This document shows positions 22,291-34,989 of a stretch of DNA of 64,000 nucleotides, piece after piece. The notes below the pieces were generated by a model, which was not told the DNA's origin, ran no database searches, and saw only the letters and a program-made list of their open reading frames with translations. Numbering within the stretch: the first letter of the stretch is position 1; the number at the start of each line of letters is the position of its first letter. The DNA is taken from positions 60,789,821 through 60,853,820 of the forward strand of contig NC_083346.1 of assembly GCF_019175385.1 (NCBI RefSeq), in the 5' to 3' direction. Origin of the DNA: Lycium barbarum (taxonomy: Eukaryota > Streptophyta > Magnoliopsida > Solanales > Solanaceae). Position numbers and translations under genes: made by a program.

Positions 22291-24594
22291 ACATACGTGC
22301 TGAGGATAACAGTGCAAGCCGACTAGGCTGCTACATATGTTGTACAACAAAAATGAGAGCCGACACGGCTCCATAACATCCCAACTACATACAATTGTCT
22401 ACAGACCTCTATGGAGTATGAGCTATAGAAAGGATAGGACAAGGTCCCGTCATACCCCTATATACATATCAAAATAGCATACCAAAATGGACCGCAGCTC
22501 AGAACCAAGTGGAGAACACTGACTGCAGCTAGGTGGAAGACGTATTGAGCTGGATCGCCTGTCTGGCTACCTGAACCTGCGGGCATGAACGTAACGTCCT
22601 CAAGCAAACGGAAATCAGTACAAATAATGTACTGAGTATGTAAGACATGAATAACAACACAATATAGACATAAGAAGCATGATATGAAAGAGATAACCTA
22701 TACATCGGATTGCCTCTTAAGGCGAATGTCATACATGCTTAGCTTTTAGAAAAAAACATTTTTCATACATATATAATGTAATAGTGCTGCGGAACGTGTA
22801 GCTCGATACATATATCACCATTAGCCCACGTCCGGGCCTCCCGCGTCCGGGGTAATCATCTCAAGCTGCCCACTGCAATAGTGCTGCCCGATCATGTAGG
22901 CACATTATCATCATCCATGAGCCACCCACCATAGTGGTGCTGCCCGGCCATGTAGGCACGATATCATCATCCATAAGCTTCCCACCTTAGTGGTGCTGCT
23001 CGGCCATGTAGGCACAGTATGAGAAAATACATACAAATATACATAAAGCATGCATGAGAGCCCAATTAAGAGCTACAACTCTCCGATTTCTATTATAGAA
23101 CAATCATCATCACTATATCTCACCTCGAAGGAACACGTAACATAGGGTGAGATCAATAACAATGAGTAAAATCGATAAATTCATGAAACAAGCTCAATAA
23201 CCTCATGAGAACATCAAGAACTATAAGCTTTGAAAAGTCTAAAAAATGGAGTCATCTTCACCATCATTATCATTATAGAAAACATCTATCTTTAGCATCA
23301 TAAGAACTTTGAGAACCATGAAATTCTAGCTTTTTGGGAATAAAGATATTATGGAAGTCATGTATGTGTTCATAAAATGAGAATCATGGCTTTAGAAAGA
23401 ATGGGATTAGCCTTAACATACCTGGAGCTTACTTCTCGACTTTCCAACCTACTTCCTGACTTGCAATCAACATAAGATCATTCGCAGTCTCGTAATATAC
23501 ATATAAAACCATTCATACTATTGTTTGGCTCATCGTCATAAGCTTGTCTTAGGCCTTCAAATTAAATCCTCTTAGAATCTGTCGAAATTCGAGCAGCATA
23601 TCCTCTGTTTATATGCTTAGCTGGAAATCACAATACCAACAAAACAACAATAATAGAAACACTAATATCAACAACATCATCAATACCAATATACTCAGTA
23701 AGACATCCCACACGATGTTTACCCAATTTCTCAACCAATCAATCGACTTTACGAAGCTTTATAAACTAAATCTCCATAATACGATTCATAACATCAATAG
23801 TAAAGAATATCCTTACCTCAATCAAGGTTGGAAGAGCTCAAAATATTATTTATCTTCAATAGATTCCTTCATCCTGACAGGATTTGATGTTTAGAACAAG
23901 AACTACAAATCCCTATACACTTCCCGAGCCTCGTTAATGGTTAACTTTCACACTTTATCACCAAAATTGGCATATGAACTTGTAGGAACATGTATCTATG
24001 TTGTAGAAGGTCCTAGAGTTAGTAAATGACCAGAAAAATGACCAAGAGGGACCTTTTATACTTGTCAAAGTCAGTGGAAACTGACTTAAAATTAACCCCT
24101 GTGCGATCGCACTGGGAGTGGCACGTCGCGCTGGGTTGTATGACGCCCTTCTGCGCATTCGCGCCTAGTGCTGACACGTTCGCACTAACCAAACCACTGG
24201 CCTAGCAACCAAACTTGTAACGTCCATAACTCTTCACTCCGATGCCGTGTTGACGAGTGGTTTGTTGCGTTGGAAACTAGACTTCATGAATTTCAACTTA
24301 GCAGGTTGATTTTCTTCAAAACTCTTCATATTCTAAAAGATAATCTTTCCCCAATTTAGTTCATACTTTGTCGTTCAAGGTAACGCTCATCGTTTTCCAA
24401 AGTCATACTAACTCAACTTCTTCAACTCATTTCCTTATAGGACCTCCCGGTATTCCTTATGTGCATCCTTTAGTCCTAGAGTATACTCAATAATGCTATG
24501 CTCCTTATATTAAAAAGTTGTTCCACATAGCCATAGTTCAACATACATATGTTAAAATTTGATAAGTGCTTCTCCGGAAGTACGGGGTATAACA
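22084..24594 (-). repeat. H' 3' LTR
   Basis: TGTCACGACCC to GGGGTATAACA. It holds an (AT)n run at 22255-22282, the hairpin module at 22575-22638, a roughly 60-bp tandem array (22860-23020, units with CTGCCCGGCCATGTAGGCAC) and GC-rich palindromes such as GTGCGATCGCAC near 24100. The distal 300 bp are recognisably like the H LTR near 62230-62500. Confidence 0.88.
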
Positions 24595-25203
24595 TCCTTC
24601 TCCTCTTAGGAACATTAGTCCTCGAATGTCGAAATAGAACTCATTTTGACGTTGATGTCAATATTCTCACCTGCATCTGCTGGTATTTACTTCATTTACT
24701 TGCAGTCTTACTCACGTATTCGGAACCGAACTTATTTGAACTACGAAACTTATGATCCTCCTCGCGGTTCCTTGGAGCCAATACACCTTAAGTTAATAAA
24801 TCGTAACCATAACTTTATGTAGACTTATGATACTATATCATTTTGTTGAAGCGACAATCCTCTCCTATTCATGTTGGGGTTTAAACCTTTATACTTATGG
24901 TCCATTCAATCTTTCCTCATATTCTGCTGGCGATTTCTGAGAACTTATCTATTAACCCCATCATTCATATGAATAGTGATCAACTTGATATTTAGTTTTT
25001 CCGTCCTTTTTACCCCTCTGAGCTCTACCCTCTATTTCTCAGTTGATTGACAGTTGTAGTTAGAGATCTTCTGTTGAAATATTACTCTATATCTTGTCTG
25101 CATACCGTTCAGTTGTGCTGGTACTGATTAATTCTACTAAACTAGTTAATATTTTCCTTAACCCTTTTGGGTTCTGTTACACTGAATCTTATGCATTCCC
25201 AGT
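24595..25203 (-). other. H' polypurine tract and internal fragment
   Basis: The reverse complement starts with TAAGAGGAGAAGGA beside the LTR and a decayed hairpin (AACATTAG-TCCT-CGAATGTC at 24611-24630). The remaining 570 bp show no coding motif on either strand. Confidence 0.7.
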
Positions 25204-27472
25204 TGTTACACCTCTCATTTTCATGGTAGGAAAAACTTACGGCTTCCTAGTTGAGTATGCTCTGAAATGGAGATTTATACCTGAGTATAGGGATGATAAG
25301 TATCTTACCCAGTGCATGGAGGTACAAGCAAGTATTCCAGGTATATTACAGGATTAGAAGTTGAACGGATTGAACCGACACAGGCTGAGTAAATTCAGGG
25401 AAATATGTAGACACCAGACATTATCGACAGACTGTCGACCATGTCAATGGGCCGCCAACGTGCACCGTCAATGTGCCGCCAACATGCACCGTCAATGTGC
25501 CGCCAACATGCACCTTATCGACGGACCGTCGATCGCTGCAGTCAATATAGCTTTGCAGATTCTGATCTACAGAAGCAGGTCAACAGAGCAAGTTGGCAGA
25601 CCGTTGACACGTCGATGTGAACGTCGACCCGCTCGTCGAACTGCTTATCTGGAACGTGCCAGTTCCAGCTATAAATAGACGAGTCACACCCCAAAATTTT
25701 AGATTTTATTTTCTCTCCAAGTCTTGAAGGTTCTAGAAAAATTCTCTCATTATATTATCATATATCCAAGGGAAATTAAGGATTAATCACCAAGAATTAG
25801 TAGAATCTAGTGCAAGAATGCTCACTAGGGTTTGTGGAGATCAAGACACCCTTTTGTGTTGAAGTAGGGTTTTCTCCAAGTGGAGTATTCTCATCTAAAG
25901 TCCATTCCTACACATCATCCAAGGTGAGTTCTATGTTCAATTCATGTTATTAAGAGTATTGAGAGGTTGAAAGACTTGGATTATGGAAGGGAGGAGAATA
26001 TGGAGTACAAACATGAAATTATTAATATTCTTGAATCATAGTTCTTGATATGTAATGAGTATAAACTTGCTATAAATAGTATTAAAGATGTTATAGAGGC
26101 CTTGTATGAGGGTGTATACGGTATGGTGCCATAGCTAGAGTTATGAAGGGCTTTGATAAGGAATGTTGGGGATTTAATAATGTCTAGCTTGATGAAGCTA
26201 TTGATTAAAATATTATGGATGTTGTTATTAATGTTGGGAGTTGCTTATTACGTGGAAGAAGTCATCAAAATAAAGGGGATGTTACCCATTTTTCGTTAGC
26301 TTTAGCTTAAGCTTAAGTATGTTTTTTATTATCTAATTTTAGTACGAACTCTCTTGAATGTAGAAACATGAATATTGGAGGGAAGTGTTCAAGTGATAAA
26401 GTTAATAAACGTAAAGGTATGTAAGGCTAGTCCCTTATTTTCTAAGGCATGATTCCTATGACATGACATCCTTTATTGTTCCATGACCTTCTTACATTCC
26501 GAAAAATACAAGTCGATGTTTATAAAGAGCTTCCTATGAGATAAAAATAAGAGATAGGTCATCAGTATGATAACGATAATGATGAGTCTAAGCCTAGAGA
26601 TCCAAAAGCTTATGATATGATATTTCCATGAAGCTAATGATCCTTGTATGATTCTTTGATGCTATTCATTATTGCTAGACCCACCGTATGATGCTAGTTC
26701 CTTCAAGGTGAGGTATGACGATTATGATTACTCCATAATGGAATCGGGGGTTCTCGACCGTGCGTCACCCCGATATAGTTATAGATTATCTTTGAGTTCT
26801 AATGTATGCTTTATGATAGGTACATGATGATGAGATTACACCGTGCCTAGAAGGCCGGACATGTCACCGCGAAGGCGGGCTGCATACGATTAGACCGTGT
26901 CGAGCTGGCCGTACATGTCACCTCGAAGGCGGGCTCCATATGATTACGTCGTGCCTAGAGGGAAGGACATGACACCACTAGAGGGCGGCATGCGATGGTT
27001 ATCCGGACGCGGGTTAACACTGATGGTATATATGATATGTATAACATGTGTTTTCTTTTAAAGGATAAGCAGGTTATATCTTCATCTCATGTTTCATGGT
27101 TTCTTTATTATGCTAGCATTATTCATGTCTTACATACTTAGTACAATATTCGTACTGACGTCATTTCTTTTTGGACCCTGTGTTCATGCCCACAGGTAGA
27201 CAGGGAGACGGTGCAAATCCGTAGGAGCTTATCAGCGGATTCACTGGAGCACTCCACTATTTCGGAGGTGCTACTTGTGATCATACTCTTTTGTGTATAT
27301 ATTTGGGCATGGCGGGGTCCTGTCCCGTCCTTATGTCTAGTACTCTAGTAGAGGCTCACAGATACATACGTATGGGTTGTTGATGTTCCACAATGATCAC
27401 ATTGTACTTTTGTATATCATTTTTGCAGCAGTGAGGGCTTATGTATAAATATATAGGTTGCTTTGTAGGTTA
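25204..27472 (+). repeat. G 5' LTR, main part
   Basis: Begins TGTTACACCTCTC. A U3-like cluster at 25420-25650 is built on short repeats with GTCGAC/ACGGACCGTCGAT and three copies of CCGCCAACATGCACCGTCAATG-like sequence. The 25730-26000 stretch matches T1 near 15830-16100. A 58-bp array lies at 26842-26995 and the triple hairpin at 27134-27198 with stem CTGTG..CACAG. Confidence 0.88.
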
Positions 27473-29282
27473 TGTCACGACCCGACTAGGGGCCATGAAG
27501 GGCACCCGGGGCTAACCACCGAGCACCACTCATTCTATTACTCATTATACGTTCATTCATTATTCTCATACTCAAAATCATAGGAAAACCATTTCAATTT
27601 TGAAACATATTTACCTTTATATACATAAGCCCTTCGGCTATCAAAATAATATAAATATTTATGTACAATGAGGAAATCATGAGACCATACTACCCACACA
27701 TACGTATATACGAGCCTCTACTAGAGTGCTAGACATATTGACGGAACAGGACCCCGTCGTGCCTAAAATATATATATATATATACACACACACACATAGA
27801 ATCGTAAGCAATGGCACTTCCGGAGAAATGGAGTGCTCTCAAGTCTGCTGATCGCTCCTATGAATCTGGATCACCTCCCTGTCTACCTGTGGGCATGAAC
27901 ACAGCGTCCAAAGAAAGAGGACGTAAGTACGAGCATTGTACTAAATATGTAAAGCATAAACAATAAAAATACATCAATGAAATAGGGAGATATCAAATGA
28001 AGAACAACTTGTAACGGATTGTCAATTTTGATAGAAATAAAACATGCTAACTCAGTTCATAAACATCATCATATTATGTATGCATATCTATATGAGCTGC
28101 CCGACCATATAGGTATGGTGTGATCATCATTAGCCCGCGTTTGGGGTAACCATCTTATGCCGCCCACTAGTGGTGTCTGCCCATGCCATCTAGACATGGT
28201 GTATACGCTGCCCGCTTTAGCGGTGTCTGCCCGGCCATATAGGCGCGGTGTAATATCATCATCATGTACTGCTCATAGGCTTATCATAATCTTGTCATAC
28301 CCTTATCATAATGCATGTATAGGAACTCAAAGACAACTATACTTTATTGGGGTGACATAAGGTCGTGAACCACCGATTCCATTATGGAGCATTCATAAGC
28401 ATTCTGCGTCACCTTGAAATAATTAGCATATAAGGGGAGTGTATACAATAAGCATCATCATTATCATAATCATCATTATCATTCTCATAACGTATCTCTT
28501 ATCTTTGTCTCATATGGCTCTACATGAACATAGACTCATAATTTTTTTAATGTAAGAGGGTAATGGGGAGTAAAGGAAAATCATGCCATGGAAGTCATGC
28601 CTTAGAAAGAAGGGACTAGCCTTACATACCTTTTCGTTTAGCTATTCTATCGCTTGATCGTTCTCCTTCAATGCTCACGTTTCTACCGTCAAGAGAGTTC
28701 GTATTAACATTAGTTAATCGATTATATGAACGTCCTTACTAAAGCTAGAGAAAATTGGGCAGCATTTCCTTTGTTTATACAACTTTTCTCATATCATATA
28801 TCAACTCCCTAACGTCTATAATAACATTCACAACATTATAACGAACAATCTTCATTCATCTACATTACCCACATTTCACAATTTCACTTCAATTCATCCA
28901 TAATCATGGTCGTAGTACACTAGTATGTTTTCTCACATATAATGCATATTCCATGTTCTTAATGTCATTTATAACATAATCATAATCACAATATATCAAG
29001 AATCATGACTCATCTCAAGCTAATACTCAAAATCTCATTATTCTCATCTTTGTAACCCATTTTCTATCTCCTTTCATAATCTAAGTCTTTCAACCTCTCA
29101 ATATCTTAAACAACATGGAATGATCATAAATCTTACCTTAGATAGTTTGGGAGTGAGCCTTGAGTGGAAAGACTTCACTTGAGCCAAACCCTAGTTCACT
29201 TCCAATGGAAATTCTTGAATTGGATGAACTCTAATGAGCATGTTACACTTGATTTCCTTGGTTTGATGAAGTTGATCACAAA
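27473..29282 (-). mobile_element. Solo LTR F, minus strand, part 1 (rest at 47300-47898)
   Basis: Starts TGTCACGACCCGAC; the other end is at 47898. Joined length is about 2409 bp, the same family as T1 and G LTRs. Flanks GGTTA (27468-27472) and AGTTA (47899-47903) are a 5-bp duplication with one change, and the G LTR reads through when F is removed. Hairpin module reversed at 27886-27946. Interrupted by B with duplication ACAAA. Confidence 0.85.
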
Positions 29283-31793
29283 TGTTATATCTCGTATTTT
29301 GCATATTCGGAAAATTTGAAATAATTGAGACTAGTGAGAGATAGGGCAATATTTTGATTTTATTTAATATATGTTGTTCATGCAAAATATTGATGTGGAA
29401 ATATTGAGAAAGGCTAAGGGCAAAATTGAAATTTTGGAAAGTAGTTTCATGAATTACAAAAATATTAGCTATAAGAAGTTGGGCTTGGAAAAATCAAAAA
29501 AAAAAAGAAGGGCCCAACAAAAGTGGCCGGCCATAGGGGGGCATGGGCCAAGCCCATGTGGAAATTTAACCCATGAAATAAATAGACAAAGGGCCATGTT
29601 ATTTATCATTCAACACTTAGAACATTCAAGAAAACAAAAAAAAGTGAGAGCAAGAAGCAAGAAATTCGGCCAAGCAAGAAAGAAAGAATTTTTTTTTATG
29701 CCATCAATCCTTGATCCAAAAATTATAATTTTCTAGTATTCTTACTAATTCAAGGGCCCTCTTCAACGTGGTATAATTATTTAAGCAAGAAAACCACTTT
29801 GGTGGCAAGTGAAAAATTGAAGAAAAGGTAAGAATTTCTATTCTTTTACATGTTATGGAAGATTTATATATGTTGTAGTGAGTAAAATTGAATGAAAAAC
29901 ATAGAAATGTTATGCGTTGTGTGTGGGCCGTGTGGGTGTGTTGTGTGTGTGTGGTCGTGTGGTGCTAATTAGGTGGAGGAAGATGAATTAATTTTATTTA
30001 GCATGTTAGTTGTGTTGTTGTGGCCTTTATGATGTAAATGAAAGACTAATGGTTCAAGTTGGCATGGAAATTGGTTGTAGGTTGTTGTAGGAAATTATGT
30101 GATTTTAATATGGTTTTTATGAAATTGTGGAAATGGAGATGCTAAAGTGTGAATTGTTGTTATTGTTGATGAATTTGGAAGGAGATAATGCGACGTTGTA
30201 GTCTTGTTGCATTTGTGGAGATTTCGGGTGGAGTATGGTGTTGGTGGAATTGTTTGAATATTGTATAGATTGTTTGAAATGTTCTTGAATTGTGCTTGAA
30301 TGATCTTGGATTAGTAATGAATATGTGAGCGTTGATATTGGCTTGAATGTACGTAGTTGAATTGAATGTGATAAGCTACGTAAAAGACAAGGTTACTAAT
30401 GTTAGAATGCAACTTAAATTGATTGTTGATGTTGTTAGTATGGTTGTTGGTATTGTTGGTATGGTTGTTGATAAATCTGGCCGAGTTAGATTCTCGGGGA
30501 TGTTGAATTTACAAGAGAGATGCTGCCGAAATTTCTGTAGACAAGTACTAGTTAGAATTGGATTTTTAAGTACTTGTAGCTAATGTTTGGTAATTGATAA
30601 CGTTATTGTAGATATTGGAGAGCCCGAGACTTCAGTCGAGATTTGTTTAGCGAGTGATCGAGGTATATAAAGCCTACCTTTCCTTCTTTTGGCATGACCT
30701 TTATGAAATGAACGAATAACGTATATGTATGCTTCTAAGGAAAATCCTATTCTTAGGGCCACTAGGATGGCTAACATCTTTGACTTCCATAAGCTATTCC
30801 ATATGGCTTGATACGTATTTTATGATGTTCGAAGCTTCTAGTTGTTATGTTTCCGAATATTGTTCGAAAGAAAATCGAGATGATTAAGGTCTTTGATGAA
30901 TACTTTGATACGTAAATATGGTCTTAAAGTCTCCATTTGATTTGATCCATAATGTTATTCGAAAGTTTCCTAATATGAATGATACTTGAATTTCCAAATA
31001 TGGCTTATGAAATGTTTTTAGAAGGTTCTGTACTTCAAAAGCTCGCAACTTTCTTATACTAATTCCGATTGACCCGAAACTTATTTTTGACCCTTCAGAT
31101 GTCGGTAAATATAATTTTCCACCGTGTTTTGAAATTTATTTATTTGTATGCATATGGTTTCCTCACTACTCCGCTCGTGCATACTACTATTACATCGTTC
31201 GTCGGATCCCGGGCCGATTTTGTGATCGTGCGCATTATGTTATATTCGGTAGTATGATGTGTTACGGTTCCCGAGTTCCTTGCCAGAGGGCCGGGTACCG
31301 CTTATATACGGAGTTATGATGTGATATGGCATATGGTGTGTTTTGATGTTGTGATATGTTATGATGATACGATATGTTCGGGGATTGTACGGAGATTTGA
31401 AACCTTCTGGAGTATGATGTGTTGTGGCGCCAGCGTCGGAGTGGCGACCACGTTCCTGAGCCCTATGAATGATTTTTTTTATTTGCATGATTTATGTTTT
31501 CAGAAAAGGCTTTGATATACTAACTCTGTATCCATTTTCCATACTCCTTATTTCAGTTCTGATCTGGATTTCTATATTCCATGCTTTGCATACTCAGTAC
31601 ATATTTCGTACTGACCCTCTTTCTTCGGGGGCTGCGTTTTCATGCCCGCAGGTACAGTCGTTCATTCTGGTGACCCGCCAGTGTAGGACACTTATTCTGC
31701 TACTTGGAGTACTCCTTTGATCCGGAGCTCATATTTTTGGTACATATCTTTTGTTACACATGTTTCTGTATATATGACTATTTGGGGTACGGC
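29283..31793 (+). mobile_element. Solo LTR B, plus strand, part 1 (rest at 34944-34989 and 46968-47294)
   Basis: Starts TGTTATATCTCG and ends GGGTCGTGACA at 47294. Joined length is about 2884 bp, same family as the T2 LTR. Target duplication ACAAA is perfect (29278-29282 and 47295-47299). Triple hairpin at 31592-31656. Cut by C (duplication ACGGC) and by D (duplication GGCCT). Confidence 0.9.
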
Positions 31794-34700
31794 TGTTATA
31801 TCCCGTATTTTTGAACGTCAGATTATTTGCTGAGGTGGGACCCACACATCGAGATTTTTTTTGGGACATCTAAAAAAACATTCATATGAATCACATATGA
31901 GAAGTTAAACACGACTCAAGAAGGACCCTTGGGCCAAATCAAAGTGGAAGTCCTCCAAACGAATATTTTTAAGAAAACGTTTTCGGGTGATCTGACTTCA
32001 AGGGGAAAAAACGGTATTATAAGTTTGGAATTTGGAAGAGTACCAAGATATAGAAGTTGTAGATAATTGAATTAGCTTTCCAACCATAGGTCGTGGGTCC
32101 CCAGGTGACGTCGGTACAAGGAGATATGGACGTTTTAAGGTCGAAAGGTCAGTGGGCTAGGCCCAACTCGGGACCAACCGGGTTGGCCCAAAAAAATCAA
32201 AAATTAATAATAAGGCCCAAATATGTGAGGGATGGCCGGCCAACATGGCCCAAGCCCATGATTTTATTAATTATCCATGTGATAATTAATATAAAGGATC
32301 AATTAATGAGTCATATCTCATTAGAAACTTCAAGACCACTTGAGAAAAAGGAAAGAAGGAGATATCTCCAAGGCCATTTCGGCCAAGTGCAAAAATTGAC
32401 AAACATTTCTTCAAAAATTATTTTCTACCAATTAAAGGATTCCTAGCAAGGTGGAGTGGTCTTTGGAGCAAGAAAAAATCATATTCTAGCAAGGTGCAAG
32501 ACTTAGCTAAGTGAAAGATCAAGGAAGAAGGTAAGAACTTATTCTTTACATGTTATGGATATTTTTGCATGTTGTAGTGTGCAAAAGTGAGTGAAATTCA
32601 TGAATAACAAGAATATAGTTGTGTGGCGGTGAGTTGTATATCACATGTATAGCCGTGTATATTTGGTGAATCATGAATGCATGGAGAGCAAGTTTTATTT
32701 AGTATGTTGGTTGTTGTGTTGTGGATTTTATATTGCAAACAAAAGCTTAATGAGCTTAGTGAAGTATTAGTAGTTGGAGGCTTGTCTTGGAAGATTATGT
32801 AAATTGAATATTATGTTCTTACATGTATGGAAGATAATGATATTAGTATGGTGTTGTTGGAATATATATTATAAGGTTGTTATTGTTTTCATTGGAGTTG
32901 GAAGGTTTTGAAAGAAGTAGTAAGTTGATTAAGTTGTTATAATGTATCTTGGATTGAATATGGAAATTGTTAGTGTGGTTGAGTTATGTTAATAGTTTGG
33001 CCGGGTTTGAATTCCCGGGTTGTTGTTGATTGAAAACTTGCTAGGTAAATGTTGAGGATGGTGTATTTACAGAGGAAATGCTGCCAAAATTTCGGTAGCC
33101 AAGTGTTTCCTTAAGATTCTAACTCTAAGTACCCTAATGAAAGTTTGGGTAAATGTGACCAAATCGCAAATTTTGGCGGATTTGCAGCTTGAATTCGGAA
33201 TAGCAAAAGAAGCGGAAAGAGGTATGTAAGGCTTCACCCTTCTTTCTATGGCATGTCTTAGTTGAAATAAGTTGGGTACGAGCCTCGGGGACAACTCGGT
33301 TCCCCGGAATCCGCACCTAAAGTTTTCCACTTTTTGTTCAATAGAATTGAACTAGAAAGTGTGCCAATTGTTGGAAAAACCTCCTACACCCTTAGAACTT
33401 GTATAAATGGGACCCGATTACCCTAAGACCCTCACAAGTAACGCTATGACACGTAACATACGTAAATCGTATACGCTACCTCATCCGGCCCGAGGTGGGC
33501 CCGCTACTCTCGGATTTTTCCTTACAGTCTTGCTTGACTTACTTGAAGTGAATCCAAAGGGAACCTTTGATCCCGATTTCGTTACCAAATGATAAATACT
33601 ATGACTCCTCTAACGAGGGCACTTCCATGACGATAATGATAACAATGATGTTAGATAAGAGAATATGCCTATGATACGTACTACCGGAACGACTCTATGA
33701 CTAAGATGACTAAGCTAAGTATCTTATGTAAACATGAAAATGATAAACTAATTTTTGAATATTATTTATATTTCCTAGCTATGACTTTATTTTCTAAAAG
33801 ATTTCAAAGTCTATGAACTGTCATCTATGATGCCCCGATTTCATTCTACGTTTACTTTAATATTATTCCCCGTTGATAGTCTCACCTTAAATTACTCGTT
33901 CCTTCAAGGTGAGACAAAGCGATCACGAGTGTTCTATAATATATAGGATACGTAAATGCATATAAGACATGTAAATGTATGTAAGATATGTGTATAAATT
34001 TTTAAAATATGCACATGACGAAAGAGCTAGAGCGCTATAGACGCTGATACATGCACATGACACACGTATATGTATATAATAAAAGAGCTAGAGCGCTATA
34101 GACGTTGATATATGTACATGATATATGAATATGTATACGGGGGAAATGGAGGTAAGGTCAGAGCGTTATGAACGCATATCCACCTGATCAGTTGGCATTA
34201 CATGATATGATATCGTCCCGGACGCGGGATGTGTATATTTATGGTTAAATGGATCGGCTGCCGACGCCTCGGCAATATGAGATGTCCTATTTTATATGTA
34301 TATGTATATGAACAAGGAAAGATTCTTAAAGGAAAGCTAAGTACGCATAGCACCTGCCAAGGGTATATATATATACAGGTTATGTTTTTACCTCAGGACA
34401 TATGCTATTATCCTCTTATGTCGTTATTTCCGTTTTATACTTTCTGTATGCTACTATTCATGCCTTACATACTCGGTACACTATTCGTACTGACGTCCCT
34501 TCTTGTGGACGCTGCGTTTCATGTCGCGCAGGTCAGCAGACAGGCAGATTTGATCCTTAGAAGCCTTACCAGCAGTGTTGACAGCGCTCCAGTTGTTCCG
34601 GAGCCCCACTTTCGTGGTACTATTTTGTGTATGTATTTTCGGGCACGACAGTACTCGACCCTTTCTATGTATAAGTGTACTATGTCTAGAGGCTCGTAGA

Positions 34701-34938
34701 CAGATATGTACAGTCAGTCAGGTACAGTTAGATATATGGTGTTCTAGCATGTTAATGTTGTTGTAGAAAGTGATAATGAAGTTGACTTGTCTATGCTCAT
34801 AATGATGCTGCTAATGTTCAAAAACTAAAATATGGCACAGTCCATACGGCCTGCTAAGAGGAAAAACTAAAAGGATAAGCAAGGGGTGCTCGGTACAAGT
34901 ATCGGGTACTCGTCACGGCCCCTAGTCGGGTCGTGACA
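31794..34938 (+). mobile_element. Solo LTR C, plus strand, mosaic family
   Basis: TGTTATATCCCG to GTCGGGTCGTGACA, 3145 bp, perfect duplication ACGGC (31789-31793 and 34939-34943). The first part matches the D LTR (for example ACGTTTTCGG). The last third matches the T1/G family (CACGGCCCCTAGTCGGG). Tandem units with GAGCTAGAGCGCTATAGACG at 34020-34115; triple hairpin at 34471-34535. Confidence 0.9.
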
Positions 34939-34943
34939 ACGGC

Positions 34944-34989
34944 GGGGCCCTGTCCCGTCATGTGTTTCTGTTATGGTTTGTAGAGGCCT
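34944..34989 (+). repeat. Solo LTR B, part 2
   Basis: Short piece between C and D. It contains GGGGCCCTGTCCCG of the fourth hairpin and ends GGCCT (34985-34989), the D target duplication. Confidence 0.85.

Larger units (their letters stand above)
22084..25203 (-). mobile_element. Element H', minus strand, 3' LTR plus start of internal region
   Basis: A 3' LTR (22084-24594) is followed on its inner side by a polypurine tract and 0.6 kb of internal sequence, then interrupted by G at 25204. The left target flank is CTATA (22079-22083); the right one is outside the window. Confidence 0.85.

Noticed and set aside
29371..29736. 121-codon plus-strand Lys-rich frame
   Set aside because: Within the first part of solo LTR B; the corresponding T2 LTR region is not open.
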